From: Ketobacter sp963922875
GTDB lineage: Bacteria > Pseudomonadota > Gammaproteobacteria > Pseudomonadales > Ketobacteraceae
Direction: 5' to 3'
Assembly: GCA_963922875.1 (NCBI GenBank)
Contig: CAWUJH010000002.1
Coordinates: forward strand, 186,001-250,000
DNA: 64,000 bases
This document shows, one piece after another, positions 44,850 to 54,420 of this stretch (position 1 is the first letter of the stretch; each line of letters opens with the position of its first letter). The translations under genes and the position numbers were made by a program. A model generated the notes under the pieces. It did not search any database, was not told the origin of the DNA, and was given only the letters and a program-made list of their open reading frames with translations.

Positions 44850-45938
44850 TCAATTCCAGGTGTCTTCGATGACACCGCCACCTAAGCAAACATTTTGCAC
44901 GTAAAATACGACAGATTGACCCGGTGTTACGGCCCGTTGCGGCTGCTCAAATTCCACGATAAACCCGCGCTCATCATTCTTTGTTACGGTACAGTTTTGA
45001 TCGGGCTGACGATACCTTGTTTTGGCTTTGCAGTGCAGAGGAAACTCAGGCTCTCTTGTAACCCAAAGCACCGACGGAGTGGCAAGGTATCGCGTAAATA
45101 ATTTGGGATTATTGGTACCCTGACCAACAACTAATTTATTGTTGTCCAGGTCTTTGGCAAGGACATACCAGGGAGATTCGGGTTTTTGGCTCAGGCCACC
45201 AATACCCAATCCCTGGCGTTGACCTATGGTGTAGAACATCAGTCCAGAGTGCTCTCCGATGATGTCGCCTTCTTCGCTGATGATGGGGCCGGGCTGGGCC
45301 GGAATATACTGGCTCAGGAAATCTTTAAACCGACGCTCTCCAATAAAGCAAATGCCAGTGCTGTCTTTTTTGTCATGATTGACGAAGCCCTGTTCGGCGG
45401 CGATTTGGCGGACCTCGGTTTTATGTAATTCTCCTAGCGGAAATAAGGTTTTAGCAATTTGGACACCGTTAACAGCATGTAAAAAATAGCTTTGGTCTTT
45501 ACTGCCATCCAAACCTTTCAGCAACAATGCCGAGCCATCAGATTGCGTCTGTTGCCGAGCATAATGACCTGTAGCTATATAATCGGCACCAAGGGTGATA
45601 GCATAATCGAGGAACGCCTTGAATTTAATTTCTTTGTTGCAAAGAATGTCTGGGTTCGGTGTTCGACCGGCACCGTACTCCGCAATAAAATGCTCAAAAA
45701 CCCGGTCCCAGTATTCGGCGGCAAAGTTTGCCCGGTGCAGCTTTATGCCGAGCCCGTTTGCTACATCTTCTGCATCGGCCAAGTCTGCTAGCGCTGTACA
45801 GTATTCAGTGCCATCATCTTCGTCCCAGTTTTTCATGAACAAACCTTCAACCTGGAAACCTTGTTGCAGTAATAATAATGCGGCAACAGAAGAATCAACA
45901 CCGCCGGACATGCCCACAATCACTTTTTTGCGATTCAT
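44850..45938 (-). CDS. mnmA: tRNA 2-thiouridylase MnmA
   Basis: About 362 residues. The PP-loop is GMSGGVDSSVAALLL, and the two catalytic cysteines are Cys in NPDILCNKE and in STGICFIG. It thiolates U34 of tRNA Glu, Gln and Lys. ATG 45938 (MNRKKVIV) has AAGG at suitable spacing; ATG 45959 also opens the frame and would overlap nudJ by 17 nt. It is followed by hflD after 8 nt. Confidence 0.95.
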   Translation of the reverse strand: MNRKKVIVGMSGGVDSSVAALLLLQQGFQVEGLFMKNWDEDDGTEYCTALADLADAEDVANGLGIKLHRANFAAEYWDRVFEHFIAEYGAGRTPNPDILCNKEIKFKAFLDYAITLGADYIATGHYARQQTQSDGSALLLKGLDGSKDQSYFLHAVNGVQIAKTLFPLGELHKTEVRQIAAEQGFVNHDKKDSTGICFIGERRFKDFLSQYIPAQPGPIISEEGDIIGEHSGLMFYTIGQRQGLGIGGLSQKPESPWYVLAKDLDNNKLVVGQGTNNPKLFTRYLATPSVLWVTREPEFPLHCKAKTRYRQPDQNCTVTKNDERGFIVEFEQPQRAVTPGQSVVFYVQNVCLGGGVIEDTWN

Positions 45939-45942
45939 TAAC

Positions 45943-46389
45943 TCAACCTTGGTGTTCATAAATAATGGATAGGGGCATGCGTTGTCCCCGCAGGTAATCC
46001 TCCAAACAGCGGCTGACCAGCGGGCTTCGCCAGAGATCCGGCTGCTGCCGGATGGCGTCTAAACTGAGCCAGTGGGCGGCAATAATGCCTTTGTCAAGTG
46101 CTAGGCCCGGTTCTTCCTTCACAGGGTCGGCCGCGAAGCAAAAACGATAGTAGGTGATTCCATTGGGGGCGCAGTAGGTGTAAACGCCGACAAAATAACT
46201 TAGTTTCACGTGCCAGCGAGTTTCCTCTAAGGTTTCTCGTAGCGCCGCTTCGCTAATGGATTCATTCTCTTCAATGTGCCCAGCTGGTTGATTTATAACA
46301 ATTTTATCGCCATCTTTTTCTTCAACCATTAAGAATTTCTGATCCATCTCAATAATTGTGGCCACGGTGGCGTGAGGTGTCCAAATCAT
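45943..46389 (-). CDS. nudJ: Nudix hydrolase NudJ-like
   Basis: About 148 residues. The Nudix box is GHIEENESISEAALRETLEETRW, with all required Glu residues and the Arg-Glu pair. The start MIWTPHATVATII (46389) fits NudJ; a longer frame from 46473 would run into moaC's promoter. NudJ hydrolyses nucleoside phosphates and HMP-PP. It is the first gene of the leftward nudJ-mnmA-hflD-purB-roxA operon and is divergent from moaC. Confidence 0.85.
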   Translation of the reverse strand: MIWTPHATVATIIEMDQKFLMVEEKDGDKIVINQPAGHIEENESISEAALRETLEETRWHVKLSYFVGVYTYCAPNGITYYRFCFAADPVKEEPGLALDKGIIAAHWLSLDAIRQQPDLWRSPLVSRCLEDYLRGQRMPLSIIYEHQG

Positions 46390-46557
46390 GGGTTGCCTGA
46401 TGCTCAAAAAATGAAAGAAATGATGTCCTGCCGGGAAACGCGCAATTCTACCGAAAAAAGTGGGATTTCCCAAGCAATGCCTTGTGTGAACTTGGGGGAC
46501 GGATGGAGTAGGATAAAGGCCTTGTAGGATTGAACAAAATAGGATTCAGCAGGAATT

Positions 46558-47034
46558 ATGAGTAAACTAACCCACCTGGACGAACGTGGCCAGGCAAAAA
46601 TGGTGGATGTGACGGAAAAAACCGTATCTGCTCGAGTCGCATTGGCGCAGGCTAAAGTGACCTTGTCCGCAGAAGCCTTTCGTTTGGTACAGGAAGGCAA
46701 GCATAAAAAAGGCGATGTATTGGCCATTGCTCGAATTGCTGGTATCCAAGCCGCCAAGAAAACCTCGGATTTAATCCCCCTTTGTCACCCTTTAATGTTG
46801 ACTTCGGTCGCGGTAGATATTGAAGCTCTATCGGAGACGCACCAGTTTGTTATCCAAGCTGAATGTAAACTTGCGGGTAAAACAGGAGTTGAAATGGAAG
46901 CTCTGACGGCAGTCTCCGTCGCAGCGCTGACCTTGTATGATATGTGTAAGGCTGTTGATAAAAGCATGGTGATTGAAGAGATCTGTTTGCTGCAAAAATC
47001 CGGTGGCAAATCCGGTGATTGGAGACGGCCATGA
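46558..47034 (+). CDS. moaC: Cyclic pyranopterin monophosphate synthase
   Basis: A 158-residue molybdopterin enzyme that turns the MoaA product into cPMP. PLCHPLMLTSV and KTGVEMEALTAVSVAALTLYDMCKA are the family signatures around the active site. A ribosome binding site AGGA precedes the ATG. It overlaps moaD by 4 nt and opens a moaCDE operon. moaA is not in the window. Confidence 0.96.
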   Translation: MSKLTHLDERGQAKMVDVTEKTVSARVALAQAKVTLSAEAFRLVQEGKHKKGDVLAIARIAGIQAAKKTSDLIPLCHPLMLTSVAVDIEALSETHQFVIQAECKLAGKTGVEMEALTAVSVAALTLYDMCKAVDKSMVIEEICLLQKSGGKSGDWRRP

Positions 47035-47282
47035 TTACGATATTGTTTTTTGCTCGGCTGCGAGATATAGCAGGTGAATCAAAGCTAGAGTTAGAGTTAC
47101 CCGCAGGGGTAGAAACCACTGCTGATCTGGTAGAATTTTTAAAAACGAGTCGAGCCTCCTTTGCCGAAGCTCTGACATCGGGTACGGTGCTCATGGCAGT
47201 AAATCAAGCGGTATGCGATCAGAATAAACCGGTCATGGCGGGTGATGAAATTGCTTTTTATCCTCCGGTAACTGGAGGCTAA
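47031..47282 (+). CDS. moaD: Molybdopterin synthase sulfur carrier subunit
   Basis: An 83-residue ubiquitin-like protein ending in the Gly-Gly needed for thiocarboxylation (YPPVTGG). ATG 47031 overlaps the moaC stop (ATGA), with GGAGA upstream; the four extra codons from 47019 are not needed. It partners with MoaE. Confidence 0.92.
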   Translation: MITILFFARLRDIAGESKLELELPAGVETTADLVEFLKTSRASFAEALTSGTVLMAVNQAVCDQNKPVMAGDEIAFYPPVTGG

Positions 47283-47284
47283 GC

Positions 47285-47776
47285 ATGGTTCATATCCTCA
47301 TTAAGGTTCAAGCAGAAGATTTTCAACTCAGTGATGAATACGAGCAGTTACGTGAGTATGCGCAGGGTAGTGGTGCCATTGTGCAGTTTATCGGATTGGT
47401 CCGGGATTTGAGTGTCGAAGGAAAATTATCAGGTTTAGCCTTAGAACATTATCCAGGAATGACCGAGAAGGTCATCAGTGAAATTGTGGCAAATGCCACA
47501 GAGCGCTGGCATCTTTCCGCCGTTAGGGTTATTCATCGAATTGGCGAATTGGCGAATAACGACCAGATCGTTTTCGTTGGGGTTGCCAGTCAGCATCGTG
47601 AAGAGGCTTTTAGAGGCGCGGAATTTATTATGGATTTTCTAAAATCCAAGGCACCATTTTGGAAACGAGAACGCAGTGCCGCGGGCACTTATCAATGGGT
47701 GGATGCCAAAGAATCGGATCAACGAGCTTTGGATCGCTGGAGATTGCGGGCAAATACTGCAGGAACCTCAGAGTAG
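47285..47776 (+). CDS. moaE: Molybdopterin synthase catalytic subunit
   Basis: A 163-residue MoaE. GAIVQFIGLVRD, LEHYPGM and the conserved KSKAPFWKRE segment with the active-site Lys are present. It inserts sulfur from MoaD into cPMP to make molybdopterin. It begins 2 nt after moaD. Its last 58 nt overlap the convergent rluE gene. Confidence 0.95.
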   Translation: MVHILIKVQAEDFQLSDEYEQLREYAQGSGAIVQFIGLVRDLSVEGKLSGLALEHYPGMTEKVISEIVANATERWHLSAVRVIHRIGELANNDQIVFVGVASQHREEAFRGAEFIMDFLKSKAPFWKRERSAAGTYQWVDAKESDQRALDRWRLRANTAGTSE

Positions 47777-48315
47777 CAACTTTCCCCAGGCTCCAGTGAG
47801 CCTAAATTCCAAGGGCCAATGGAGTAGCGAACCAACCGTAATGTCGGAAACCCTACAGCGGCAGTCATTCTTCTTACCTGGCGGTTTTTTCCTTCCGTAA
47901 TGGTTAATTCAAGCCAGCTTGTGGCAATATTAGCGCGGAATCGAATGGGAGGAGTGCGCGGCCAAAGTTGGCTGGGTTCGGTAATTTTTCTAGCTTTTGC
48001 CGGGCGTGTTTTGCCATCTTTCAGCGCAACACCCTGACACAATTGATTAATGGCTTGGTCGGTGATTTCACCTTCAACCTGGACCCAGTAGGTCTTGGGT
48101 AATTTGTGTTTGGGGTCGGTTAATCTGTGTTGTAACCCACCGTCATTCGTTAGTAGCAACAAGCCTTCTGAGTCGAAATCCAAGCGGCCTGCTGGATAGT
48201 AATCTGGTGCGCTGATGAAAGTCCTCAGAGTTGTTTTTTCGCCGCAAGGAGAAAATTGGCACAAGACTTGGAAAGGCTTGTTTAAAAGTAAAACTTGGTG
48301 TTTTTTAGGACTCAT
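47719..48315 (-). CDS. rluE: 23S rRNA pseudouridine synthase E
   Basis: A 198-residue RsuA/RluE-type pseudouridine synthase without an S4 domain, as is usual for RluE. The catalytic motif is GRLDFDSEGLLLLTND, followed by KTYWVQVEG and EGKNRQVRRM. It modifies U2457 of 23S rRNA in E. coli. GGAGCTCT precedes the ATG. It is divergent from icd and tail-overlaps moaE. Confidence 0.93.
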   Translation of the reverse strand: MSPKKHQVLLLNKPFQVLCQFSPCGEKTTLRTFISAPDYYPAGRLDFDSEGLLLLTNDGGLQHRLTDPKHKLPKTYWVQVEGEITDQAINQLCQGVALKDGKTRPAKARKITEPSQLWPRTPPIRFRANIATSWLELTITEGKNRQVRRMTAAVGFPTLRLVRYSIGPWNLGSLEPGESCYSEVPAVFARNLQRSKAR

Positions 48316-48441
48316 AGAGCTCCAAATAATGGTTAATTATTAGCCAGTTAGAGGCAAATACATAAGGCGAAGAAACTCAGTTTTCGTTATACTTCGCGTT
48401 CTAAACCCGTAATTGTATGTATATAGGGAGAAAAAAACGAC

Positions 48442-49704
48442 ATGGGGTACCAAAAGATTAAGGTTCCGGCAGATGGCGACAAAATCACCATTAACGCGGA
48501 CCTGTCCCTGAACGTCCCAAACCATCCTATCATTCCGTTTATTGAAGGTGATGGCATCGGTGTAGATATCACACCAGTGATGCTGAGTGTCACTAATGCT
48601 GCGGTTGAAAAAGCTTATGGCAACAAAAAATCCATCACCTGGATGGAAGTTTATTGTGGCGAAAAAGCAACCAAAGTCTATGGCCCTGATGAATGGATGC
48701 CTGAAGAAACCTTAGAAGCGTTGCGCGAGTACATCATAGGCATAAAAGGCCCCTTGACTACGCCCGTGGGCGGAGGCATCCGCTCTTTGAACGTAGCGCT
48801 CAGACAAGAATTGGATTTGTACGTATGCCAACGGCCCGTACGCTGGTTCCGTGGTGTACCAAGTCCGGTCCATTGTCCAGAAAAAACCAACATGGTTATT
48901 TTTCGTGAGAACTCAGAAGATATTTACGCGGGTATCGAATGGGAAGCAGACAGTGACGACGCGAAGAAAGTTATCCGCTTTCTGCGTGAGGAAATGGGTG
49001 TAACCAAGATCCGTTTCCCAGAAGGTTGTGGGATTGGCATAAAGCCTGTTTCGAGAGAAGGAACTCAGCGACTGGTACGCAAGGCTATTCAATACGCGAT
49101 TGATAATGATATGCCATCGGTTACCTTGGTGCATAAGGGTAACATCATGAAATTCACCGAAGGCGCTTTCAAAGATTGGGGCTATGAGCTGGCAGTAGAG
49201 CGTTTTGGTGCAGAACCATTGGATGGCGGCCCCTGGCACTCATTCATCAATCCTAAAACCGGGAATCAAATCATCATAAAAGATGTGATTGCCGACGCAT
49301 TCTTACAGCAAATACTGATGCGTCCAGATGAATACAGTGTCATTGCAACTCTAAATTTGAACGGCGATTACATCTCGGATGCTCTTGCTGCGGAAGTGGG
49401 TGGTATCGGTATCGCTCCAGGGGCAAATATCGGTGGTAGCGTCTCAATTTTCGAAGCCACTCACGGTACCGCGCCGAAATATGCTGGTCAGGACAAAGTA
49501 AACCCAGGCTCGATTATTTTGTCGGCTGAAATGATGTTGCGTCATATCGGCTGGGTTGAGGCGGCAGATTTAGTGATCCAGGGTATGCAGGGTGCGATTG
49601 AGGCTAAGACTGTCACCTACGACTTTGAGCGCTTGATGCCTGATGCGACGCTATTACGTTGTTCTGAGTTTGGTAACGCAATCATTTCGCACATGGGGGA
49701 TTAG
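48442..49704 (+). CDS. icd: NADP-dependent isocitrate dehydrogenase
   Basis: A 420-residue dimeric-type enzyme of the TCA cycle. The substrate arginines lie in RPVRWFRGVPSPV, and the phosphorylation-loop Ser is in RENSEDIYAGIEW. The Mg-binding NLNGDYISDALA and the HGTAPKYAG motif follow. AGGGAG (48425-48430) is the ribosome binding site. It competes with the glyoxylate shunt, for which glcB is also here. It is a single gene followed by two hairpins. Confidence 0.97.
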   Translation: MGYQKIKVPADGDKITINADLSLNVPNHPIIPFIEGDGIGVDITPVMLSVTNAAVEKAYGNKKSITWMEVYCGEKATKVYGPDEWMPEETLEALREYIIGIKGPLTTPVGGGIRSLNVALRQELDLYVCQRPVRWFRGVPSPVHCPEKTNMVIFRENSEDIYAGIEWEADSDDAKKVIRFLREEMGVTKIRFPEGCGIGIKPVSREGTQRLVRKAIQYAIDNDMPSVTLVHKGNIMKFTEGAFKDWGYELAVERFGAEPLDGGPWHSFINPKTGNQIIIKDVIADAFLQQILMRPDEYSVIATLNLNGDYISDALAAEVGGIGIAPGANIGGSVSIFEATHGTAPKYAGQDKVNPGSIILSAEMMLRHIGWVEAADLVIQGMQGAIEAKTVTYDFERLMPDATLLRCSEFGNAIISHMGD

Positions 49705-49715
49705 TTGACGCATAG

Positions 49716-49753
49716 CGGCACCTGTACAGTGACACCAAAAGGTGTAGGTGCCG
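49716..49753 (+). terminator. Hairpin downstream of icd
   Basis: CGGCACCT...AGGTGCCG with an inner ACACC/GGTGT stem, 12 nt after the icd stop. There is no T-run, so it may be an mRNA-stabilising or attenuating hairpin rather than a full terminator. Confidence 0.5.
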
Positions 49754-49802
49754 CGCGAGCAACAAATCTAACCAAGTAAGTGGGTAACAGCAATATCATT
49801 AA

Positions 49803-49837
49803 AACAACCAAACAGCACTTTCCGCTGTTTGGTTGTT
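49803..49837. terminator. Bidirectional terminator between icd and cspD
   Basis: AACAACCAAACAGC (49803-49816) pairs perfectly with GCTGTTTGGTTGTT (49824-49837) around a 7-nt loop. It lies between the convergent icd and cspD ends. Confidence 0.75.
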
Positions 49838-49859
49838 GGATGTTTTGCTAATTACTCAA

Positions 49860-50168
49860 TTATACGGCTTCTGCGCGATAGCTTTTATGGAGCGTTTCGC
49901 TGTCCAGTTCGTTTTCTGGAGCGTCCAGTTCCATCGTTGGTTGCTCGTGTTCAGGCTGCTCTACGCCGATGATATTGATATCCATGGCGTGAAGTCCTTT
50001 TGGAGCTTCTCTGGTTTCATAGGTAACTTGCTGTCCCGCTTTAAGGCTTCTGTACCCTTCCATACAGATGTATGAATAGTGTACAAACAGATCTTCACCC
50101 CCGGTGTCTGGGCGAATGAATCCGTAACCCTTGGCGTTATTGAACCATTTGACTTTACCGGTTGCCAT
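49860..50168 (-). CDS. cspD: Cold-shock-like protein CspD
   Basis: A 102-residue CSD protein with RNP1 KGYGFI and RNP2 DLFVHYS that binds single-stranded nucleic acid. A 30-residue acidic tail (EQPEHEQPTMELDAPENELD) extends beyond the 70-residue domain, longer than in most CspD proteins. CspD blocks replication in starved cells. Divergent cspD next to clpS-clpA is the classic gammaproteobacterial order. Confidence 0.9.
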   Translation of the reverse strand: MATGKVKWFNNAKGYGFIRPDTGGEDLFVHYSYICMEGYRSLKAGQQVTYETREAPKGLHAMDINIIGVEQPEHEQPTMELDAPENELDSETLHKSYRAEAV

Positions 50169-50479
50169 AACTCAAGTCCTTCTGTTGGGACTACCTTAGT
50201 AGTCGGTAGCCGAAAGTTAATTGTTATTTTTTTTTAACCAACGAGATTCAATTAAATTGAATTGTACCTCGTGGACACATTTTGTGTTAACTTTTGTTAA
50301 TCACAAGCTCCAATCTTCACGATTGTCTCGTAATAGTCAAGCATTTTTGCCGATTACCTGACCGACGTGCAATTTTAGGAGTGCGTAAGAAGACTATATT
50401 CTTTAAACAAATGAATTTATGATTTCTAGTTATGAGTAAAGCTCTGAAACTTCAACTAACATTGAATATTATAGAGATC

Positions 50480-50812
50480 ATGGGCGGCAATACATCCGAC
50501 TCGGATTTTGAGAATGAAGGTGACGTTGTATTGCAGGAAGAGAAAGCCAAGCTTGCTCCTCCGCCTCGTTACCAGGTCATTATGCTTGACGATGATTTTA
50601 CGCCGATGGAATTTGTGGTAGACGTGCTACAGAAGTTTTTTGCAATGAATCTGGAGACAGCAACACAAATAATGCTGACAGTACATACCAAAGGTCGAGC
50701 TAGTTGTGGTACTTTCTCTAAAGACATTGCGGAAACCAAAGTTGCGCAGATAATAAAATACGCAAGGGAGTATCAACATCCCTTGATGTGTGAGGTGGAG
50801 CGGTTCCAATAG
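50480..50812 (+). CDS. clpS: ClpS adaptor protein
   Basis: About 110 residues. The N-degron pocket DDDFTPMEFVVDVL and the late EVERFQ are the family marks. It hands proteins with N-terminal Leu, Phe, Tyr or Trp to ClpAP. ATG 50480 (MGGNTSDSDFENEGD) matches the family; ATG 50432 would add 16 residues. It lies 52 nt before clpA. Confidence 0.92.
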   Translation: MGGNTSDSDFENEGDVVLQEEKAKLAPPPRYQVIMLDDDFTPMEFVVDVLQKFFAMNLETATQIMLTVHTKGRASCGTFSKDIAETKVAQIIKYAREYQHPLMCEVERFQ

Positions 50813-50864
50813 TTAGACTGGTTGCCGATTCGTCCATAATATTTGAGGATGAAGGTGTTAAGAG

Positions 50865-53129
50865 ATGTTAAGTAAAGATCTGGAAGTCACTTTAAATTTG
50901 GCGTTCAGAGATGCTCGGACCAAACGTCACGAATATATGACTGTAGAGCATTTACTGTTGGCTTTACTCGACAACGAGGCAGCCTCGACCGTCTTAAAAG
51001 CGTGTGGTACGGACTTGGACGAGTTGCGTTCTGATTTGTCGAACTTCGTTGATGAAACGACGCCGCTTATACCATCGGGTGATGGTGATCGAGAAACACA
51101 GCCTACCCTTGGGTTCCAGCGGGTATTGCAGCGGGCTGTGTTTCATGTGCAATCATCAGGCAAAAAAGAGGTGACAGGAGCCAATGTGCTCGTTGCTATC
51201 TTCAGCGAGCAGGAGAGCCAAGCTGTCTATTTTCTGAAGAAGCAGAGCGTCGCACGTATCGACGTAGTTAACTATATTGCTCATGGCATCTCTAAAGTCT
51301 CTGACGAGACCTCGAATATGGATGACCACCATAGCCAGGATGTTCACGACGAAGAACATGTTTCTGAAGGTACCAGTAAGTCTCCATTGGAGTCTTATGC
51401 GTCCAACTTGAATGAACAGGCATTGGCCGGTCGTATTGATCCTCTGGTGGGACGAGATGAAGAGGTTGAGCGCACAGTTCAAATTTTGTGTCGTCGCCGC
51501 AAGAATAACCCGCTGTTGGTGGGCGAGCCCGGCGTTGGAAAAACGGCTATTGCGGAAGGCTTGGCTAAGCGCATCGTTGATAAAGAAGTTCCCGACGCTA
51601 TCGATGATTGCGTTGTTTATTCGTTGGATCTAGGTGCGTTGTTAGCGGGAACAAAATACCGCGGTGATTTCGAAAAACGATTTAAAGCGTTGTTAGCCGA
51701 GTTGCAAAAAAAGACTCATGCTATTTTGTTCATCGATGAAATTCATACCATTATCGGGGCAGGTGCTGCGTCCGGTGGGGTAATGGATGCTTCTAATTTG
51801 TTAAAGCCGATGCTCGCGTCCGGCGATATCAAGTGCATAGGGTCTACAACCTTCCAGGAGTATCGAGGTATTTTTGAAAAAGATCGTGCCTTGGCTCGGC
51901 GTTTTCAGAAAGTTGATATCGTCGAACCTAATGTGGAAGATACTTATGAAATCTTGAAAGGTCTCAAATCAAGATTTGAAGAGCACCATGAAATCAAGTA
52001 TTCCAACAAGGCACTTCGAGCAGCGGCTGAGTTGTCTGCTCGTTATATCAATGATCGTCATTTGCCTGACAAGGCTATAGATGTCATTGATGAAGCTGGT
52101 GCTTTTCAGCGGCTGCAGGCGCCGAGCAAGCGCAAAAAAATTATATCGGTTTCCGACGTGGAAGCCATTGTTTCCAAAATCGCACGCATTCCACCAAAAA
52201 CCGTCTCAGCTAATGACAAGGAGCTGTTGACTAACATTGAGCGCGATTTAAAAATGGTGGTGTTTGGCCAGGATGAAGCTATCGAAGCGTTGTCTGGTGC
52301 CATTAAATTAGCGCGGGCTGGATTGAGTCATCCAGACCGACCCATAGGTTCCTTCCTGTTCGCAGGACCTACTGGCGTGGGTAAAACAGAGGTTACCCGT
52401 CAGCTTGCCTCTTTGATGGGAATGGAATTAATCCGTTTCGATATGTCGGAGTACATGGAGCGGCATACTGTGTCTCGTTTGATTGGGGCGCCGCCAGGTT
52501 ATGTGGGTTACGATCAGGGCGGGTTGTTGACGGAAGCGGTAACCAAGTCTCCCCATAGCGTGTTGTTGCTAGACGAAATTGAAAAGGCGCACCCGGAAGT
52601 GTTTAATCTTCTGCTTCAGGTGATGGATCATGGTACGTTGACGGATAATAACGGCCGTAAAGCTGATTTCCGCAATGTCATCGTGGTGATGACCACCAAT
52701 GCTGGTGCGGAAGCAGTAAGTCGCTCGTCTATTGGTTTTACTCTTCAAGATCACAGCACAGATGCGATGGAAGCCATCAAGCGAATGTTCACGCCTGAGT
52801 TTAGAAACCGATTGGATTCTATTATTCAGTTTAAAAATCTCGATATGGAGATTATTAAAGGCGTAGTGGATAAATTCCTTACAGAGCTGCAAGCGTTACT
52901 AGATGATAAGCGGGTTATGCTCGATGTTGATGAGCGTGCTCGAACCTGGTTGGCAGAGCATGGTTATGATAAGGACATGGGGGCTCGTCCCATGAGTCGT
53001 TTGATTCAAGAATCCCTGAAACGTCCGCTGGCTGAAAAGATTTTGTTCGGAGAGTTATCAGAAAGTGGTGGTACTGTACATATTAGCGAGGAAGAGGGTG
53101 AGTTGGTTTTTGATACCGAACCAGCCTAG
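50865..53129 (+). CDS. clpA: ATP-dependent Clp protease ATPase subunit ClpA
   Basis: A 754-residue AAA+ unfoldase. The N-domain binds ClpS; the Walker A sites are GEPGVGKT near 220 and GPTGVGKTE near 500, with Walker B LFIDEIHT and LLLDEIEKAH. The IGL/F loop for ClpP lies before the second arginine finger region. It ends in a strong terminator. clpP is not in the window. Confidence 0.97.
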   Translation: MLSKDLEVTLNLAFRDARTKRHEYMTVEHLLLALLDNEAASTVLKACGTDLDELRSDLSNFVDETTPLIPSGDGDRETQPTLGFQRVLQRAVFHVQSSGKKEVTGANVLVAIFSEQESQAVYFLKKQSVARIDVVNYIAHGISKVSDETSNMDDHHSQDVHDEEHVSEGTSKSPLESYASNLNEQALAGRIDPLVGRDEEVERTVQILCRRRKNNPLLVGEPGVGKTAIAEGLAKRIVDKEVPDAIDDCVVYSLDLGALLAGTKYRGDFEKRFKALLAELQKKTHAILFIDEIHTIIGAGAASGGVMDASNLLKPMLASGDIKCIGSTTFQEYRGIFEKDRALARRFQKVDIVEPNVEDTYEILKGLKSRFEEHHEIKYSNKALRAAAELSARYINDRHLPDKAIDVIDEAGAFQRLQAPSKRKKIISVSDVEAIVSKIARIPPKTVSANDKELLTNIERDLKMVVFGQDEAIEALSGAIKLARAGLSHPDRPIGSFLFAGPTGVGKTEVTRQLASLMGMELIRFDMSEYMERHTVSRLIGAPPGYVGYDQGGLLTEAVTKSPHSVLLLDEIEKAHPEVFNLLLQVMDHGTLTDNNGRKADFRNVIVVMTTNAGAEAVSRSSIGFTLQDHSTDAMEAIKRMFTPEFRNRLDSIIQFKNLDMEIIKGVVDKFLTELQALLDDKRVMLDVDERARTWLAEHGYDKDMGARPMSRLIQESLKRPLAEKILFGELSESGGTVHISEEEGELVFDTEPA

Positions 53130-53156
53130 TCACACAATCTGCCCAGTGCGAAAACC

Positions 53157-53186
53157 AAACGAGCCTCATAAGGGCTCGTTTTTTTT
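53157..53186 (+). terminator. Rho-independent terminator of clpA
   Basis: AAACGAGCC (53157-53165), a 7-nt loop, GGCTCGTTT (53173-53181), then an unbroken T-run to 53186. It also serves the convergent infA end. Confidence 0.88.
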
Positions 53187-53187
53187 G

Positions 53188-53406
53188 TCAGCGTACTCGG
53201 TAGGTAATTCGACCCTTAGATAAGTCATAAGGTGTCATTTCTACTTTTACTCTATCACCTGTGAGAATTCTGATGTAATTTTTGCGCATCTTTCCTGAAA
53301 TGTGCGCAGTCACCACGTGTCCGTTATCGAGCTCTACTCGGAACATGGTGTTAGGAAGGGTTTCTGTAATAGTGCCTTCCATTTCAATGGAATCTTCTTT
53401 CGACAT
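53188..53406 (-). CDS. infA: Translation initiation factor IF-1
   Basis: A 72-residue S1-like OB-fold protein: SKEDSIEMEGTITETLPN to the end DLSKGRITYRVR, the full IF-1 length and ending. It binds the 30S A site. It is convergent with clpA, the usual order. A 203-nt gap to bpt follows and holds no further gene. Confidence 0.97.
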   Translation of the reverse strand: MSKEDSIEMEGTITETLPNTMFRVELDNGHVVTAHISGKMRKNYIRILTGDRVKVEMTPYDLSKGRITYRVR

Positions 53407-53609
53407 CCAGTGCTAACCTCTCAAAAGCCTTAATTGCGTGGATCGATGAGGCGTGAATTTTGCCGTAAAAGTGGATTCAGATCAAAGCCAAAGTTCGAGG
53501 TTTCTGAGAATTTAGTCGCTACAGGTGAGAAGGATTCGCGTATATGTTGATATATTGTTTATAAGTTGTTGAATTATATGGATATCTAATTGTAGGGCTC
53601 AGATAAAAA

Positions 53610-54329
53610 TTAAAGGGTAACTGCCACCCAATGATTATTAATGTACATCTCTAAAGGCTGATATTCTGATTTATATTGCATCTTTTGGCAGTTTTTTATC
53701 CAGTAGCCCAAATAAAGCGCGGGTAAATTAAGTCTTTTGCATTCTTCAATCTGCCATAAAACGGCCATCACACCGAGACTGCGCTTGGCAAATTCAGGGG
53801 CAGTATTGTAGAAGGTGTAGACGGCAGACAAACCATTTTTCATCACGTCTGCGGCAGCGACGGCTATTAATTGATTGTGTGGTGTTCTAAATTCATAAAA
53901 CACAGTTTCCCCCCAATCGCTTAATAAAAAAGATTCATATTGTTCAGGCGTAGGAGGGTACATATCTCCATCATGGTGCTTTTGGTGAATATAATTTGAA
54001 TAAAGCTCGTAATGTTCTTGATTAAAAATGGCCGGTACTTCGATTATTTTTAGATCGCTATTCTTTTTCCAGACTCTTTTGTGTTTTCGGGTTGGTCTAA
54101 AGGACTCAGCCGGAATACGTACTGGAATACAGGCAGAGCATTGCTTGCAGTGAGGTCGGTAAAGATAGTTACCACTGCGTCGAAAACCGACTTCGGATAG
54201 TTCGCTATACAAGTTATGGTCAACATTAGCCTTTGGATCTGCAAACAGAGTTGTAGCATCACTACGTGGCAAGTAGCTGCATTGATGCAGCGGTGTCACA
54301 AAAAATTTAATGGCAGCAAGATCGGTCAT
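53610..54329 (-). CDS. bpt: Aspartate/glutamate leucyltransferase Bpt
   Basis: A 239-residue ATE1-type aminoacyl-tRNA-protein transferase. The N-terminal Cys motif PHCKQCSACIPVRIP and the C-terminal GYWIKNCQKMQYKSEYQP are the family marks. In the bacterial branch it adds Leu to N-terminal Asp and Glu, creating ClpS degrons. It is adjacent to aat, which acts on Lys and Arg ends. The gap to aat is 91 nt. Confidence 0.93.
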   Translation of the reverse strand: MTDLAAIKFFVTPLHQCSYLPRSDATTLFADPKANVDHNLYSELSEVGFRRSGNYLYRPHCKQCSACIPVRIPAESFRPTRKHKRVWKKNSDLKIIEVPAIFNQEHYELYSNYIHQKHHDGDMYPPTPEQYESFLLSDWGETVFYEFRTPHNQLIAVAAADVMKNGLSAVYTFYNTAPEFAKRSLGVMAVLWQIEECKRLNLPALYLGYWIKNCQKMQYKSEYQPLEMYINNHWVAVTL

Positions 54330-54420
54330 AAGTCTTTCAAAATTAACCTTGGCATTTGTAAGGTAAACCCTGTTGAATTACTCCCTACAGTATTCAACGA
54401 AATCCAAATTGTTTCCAGTC

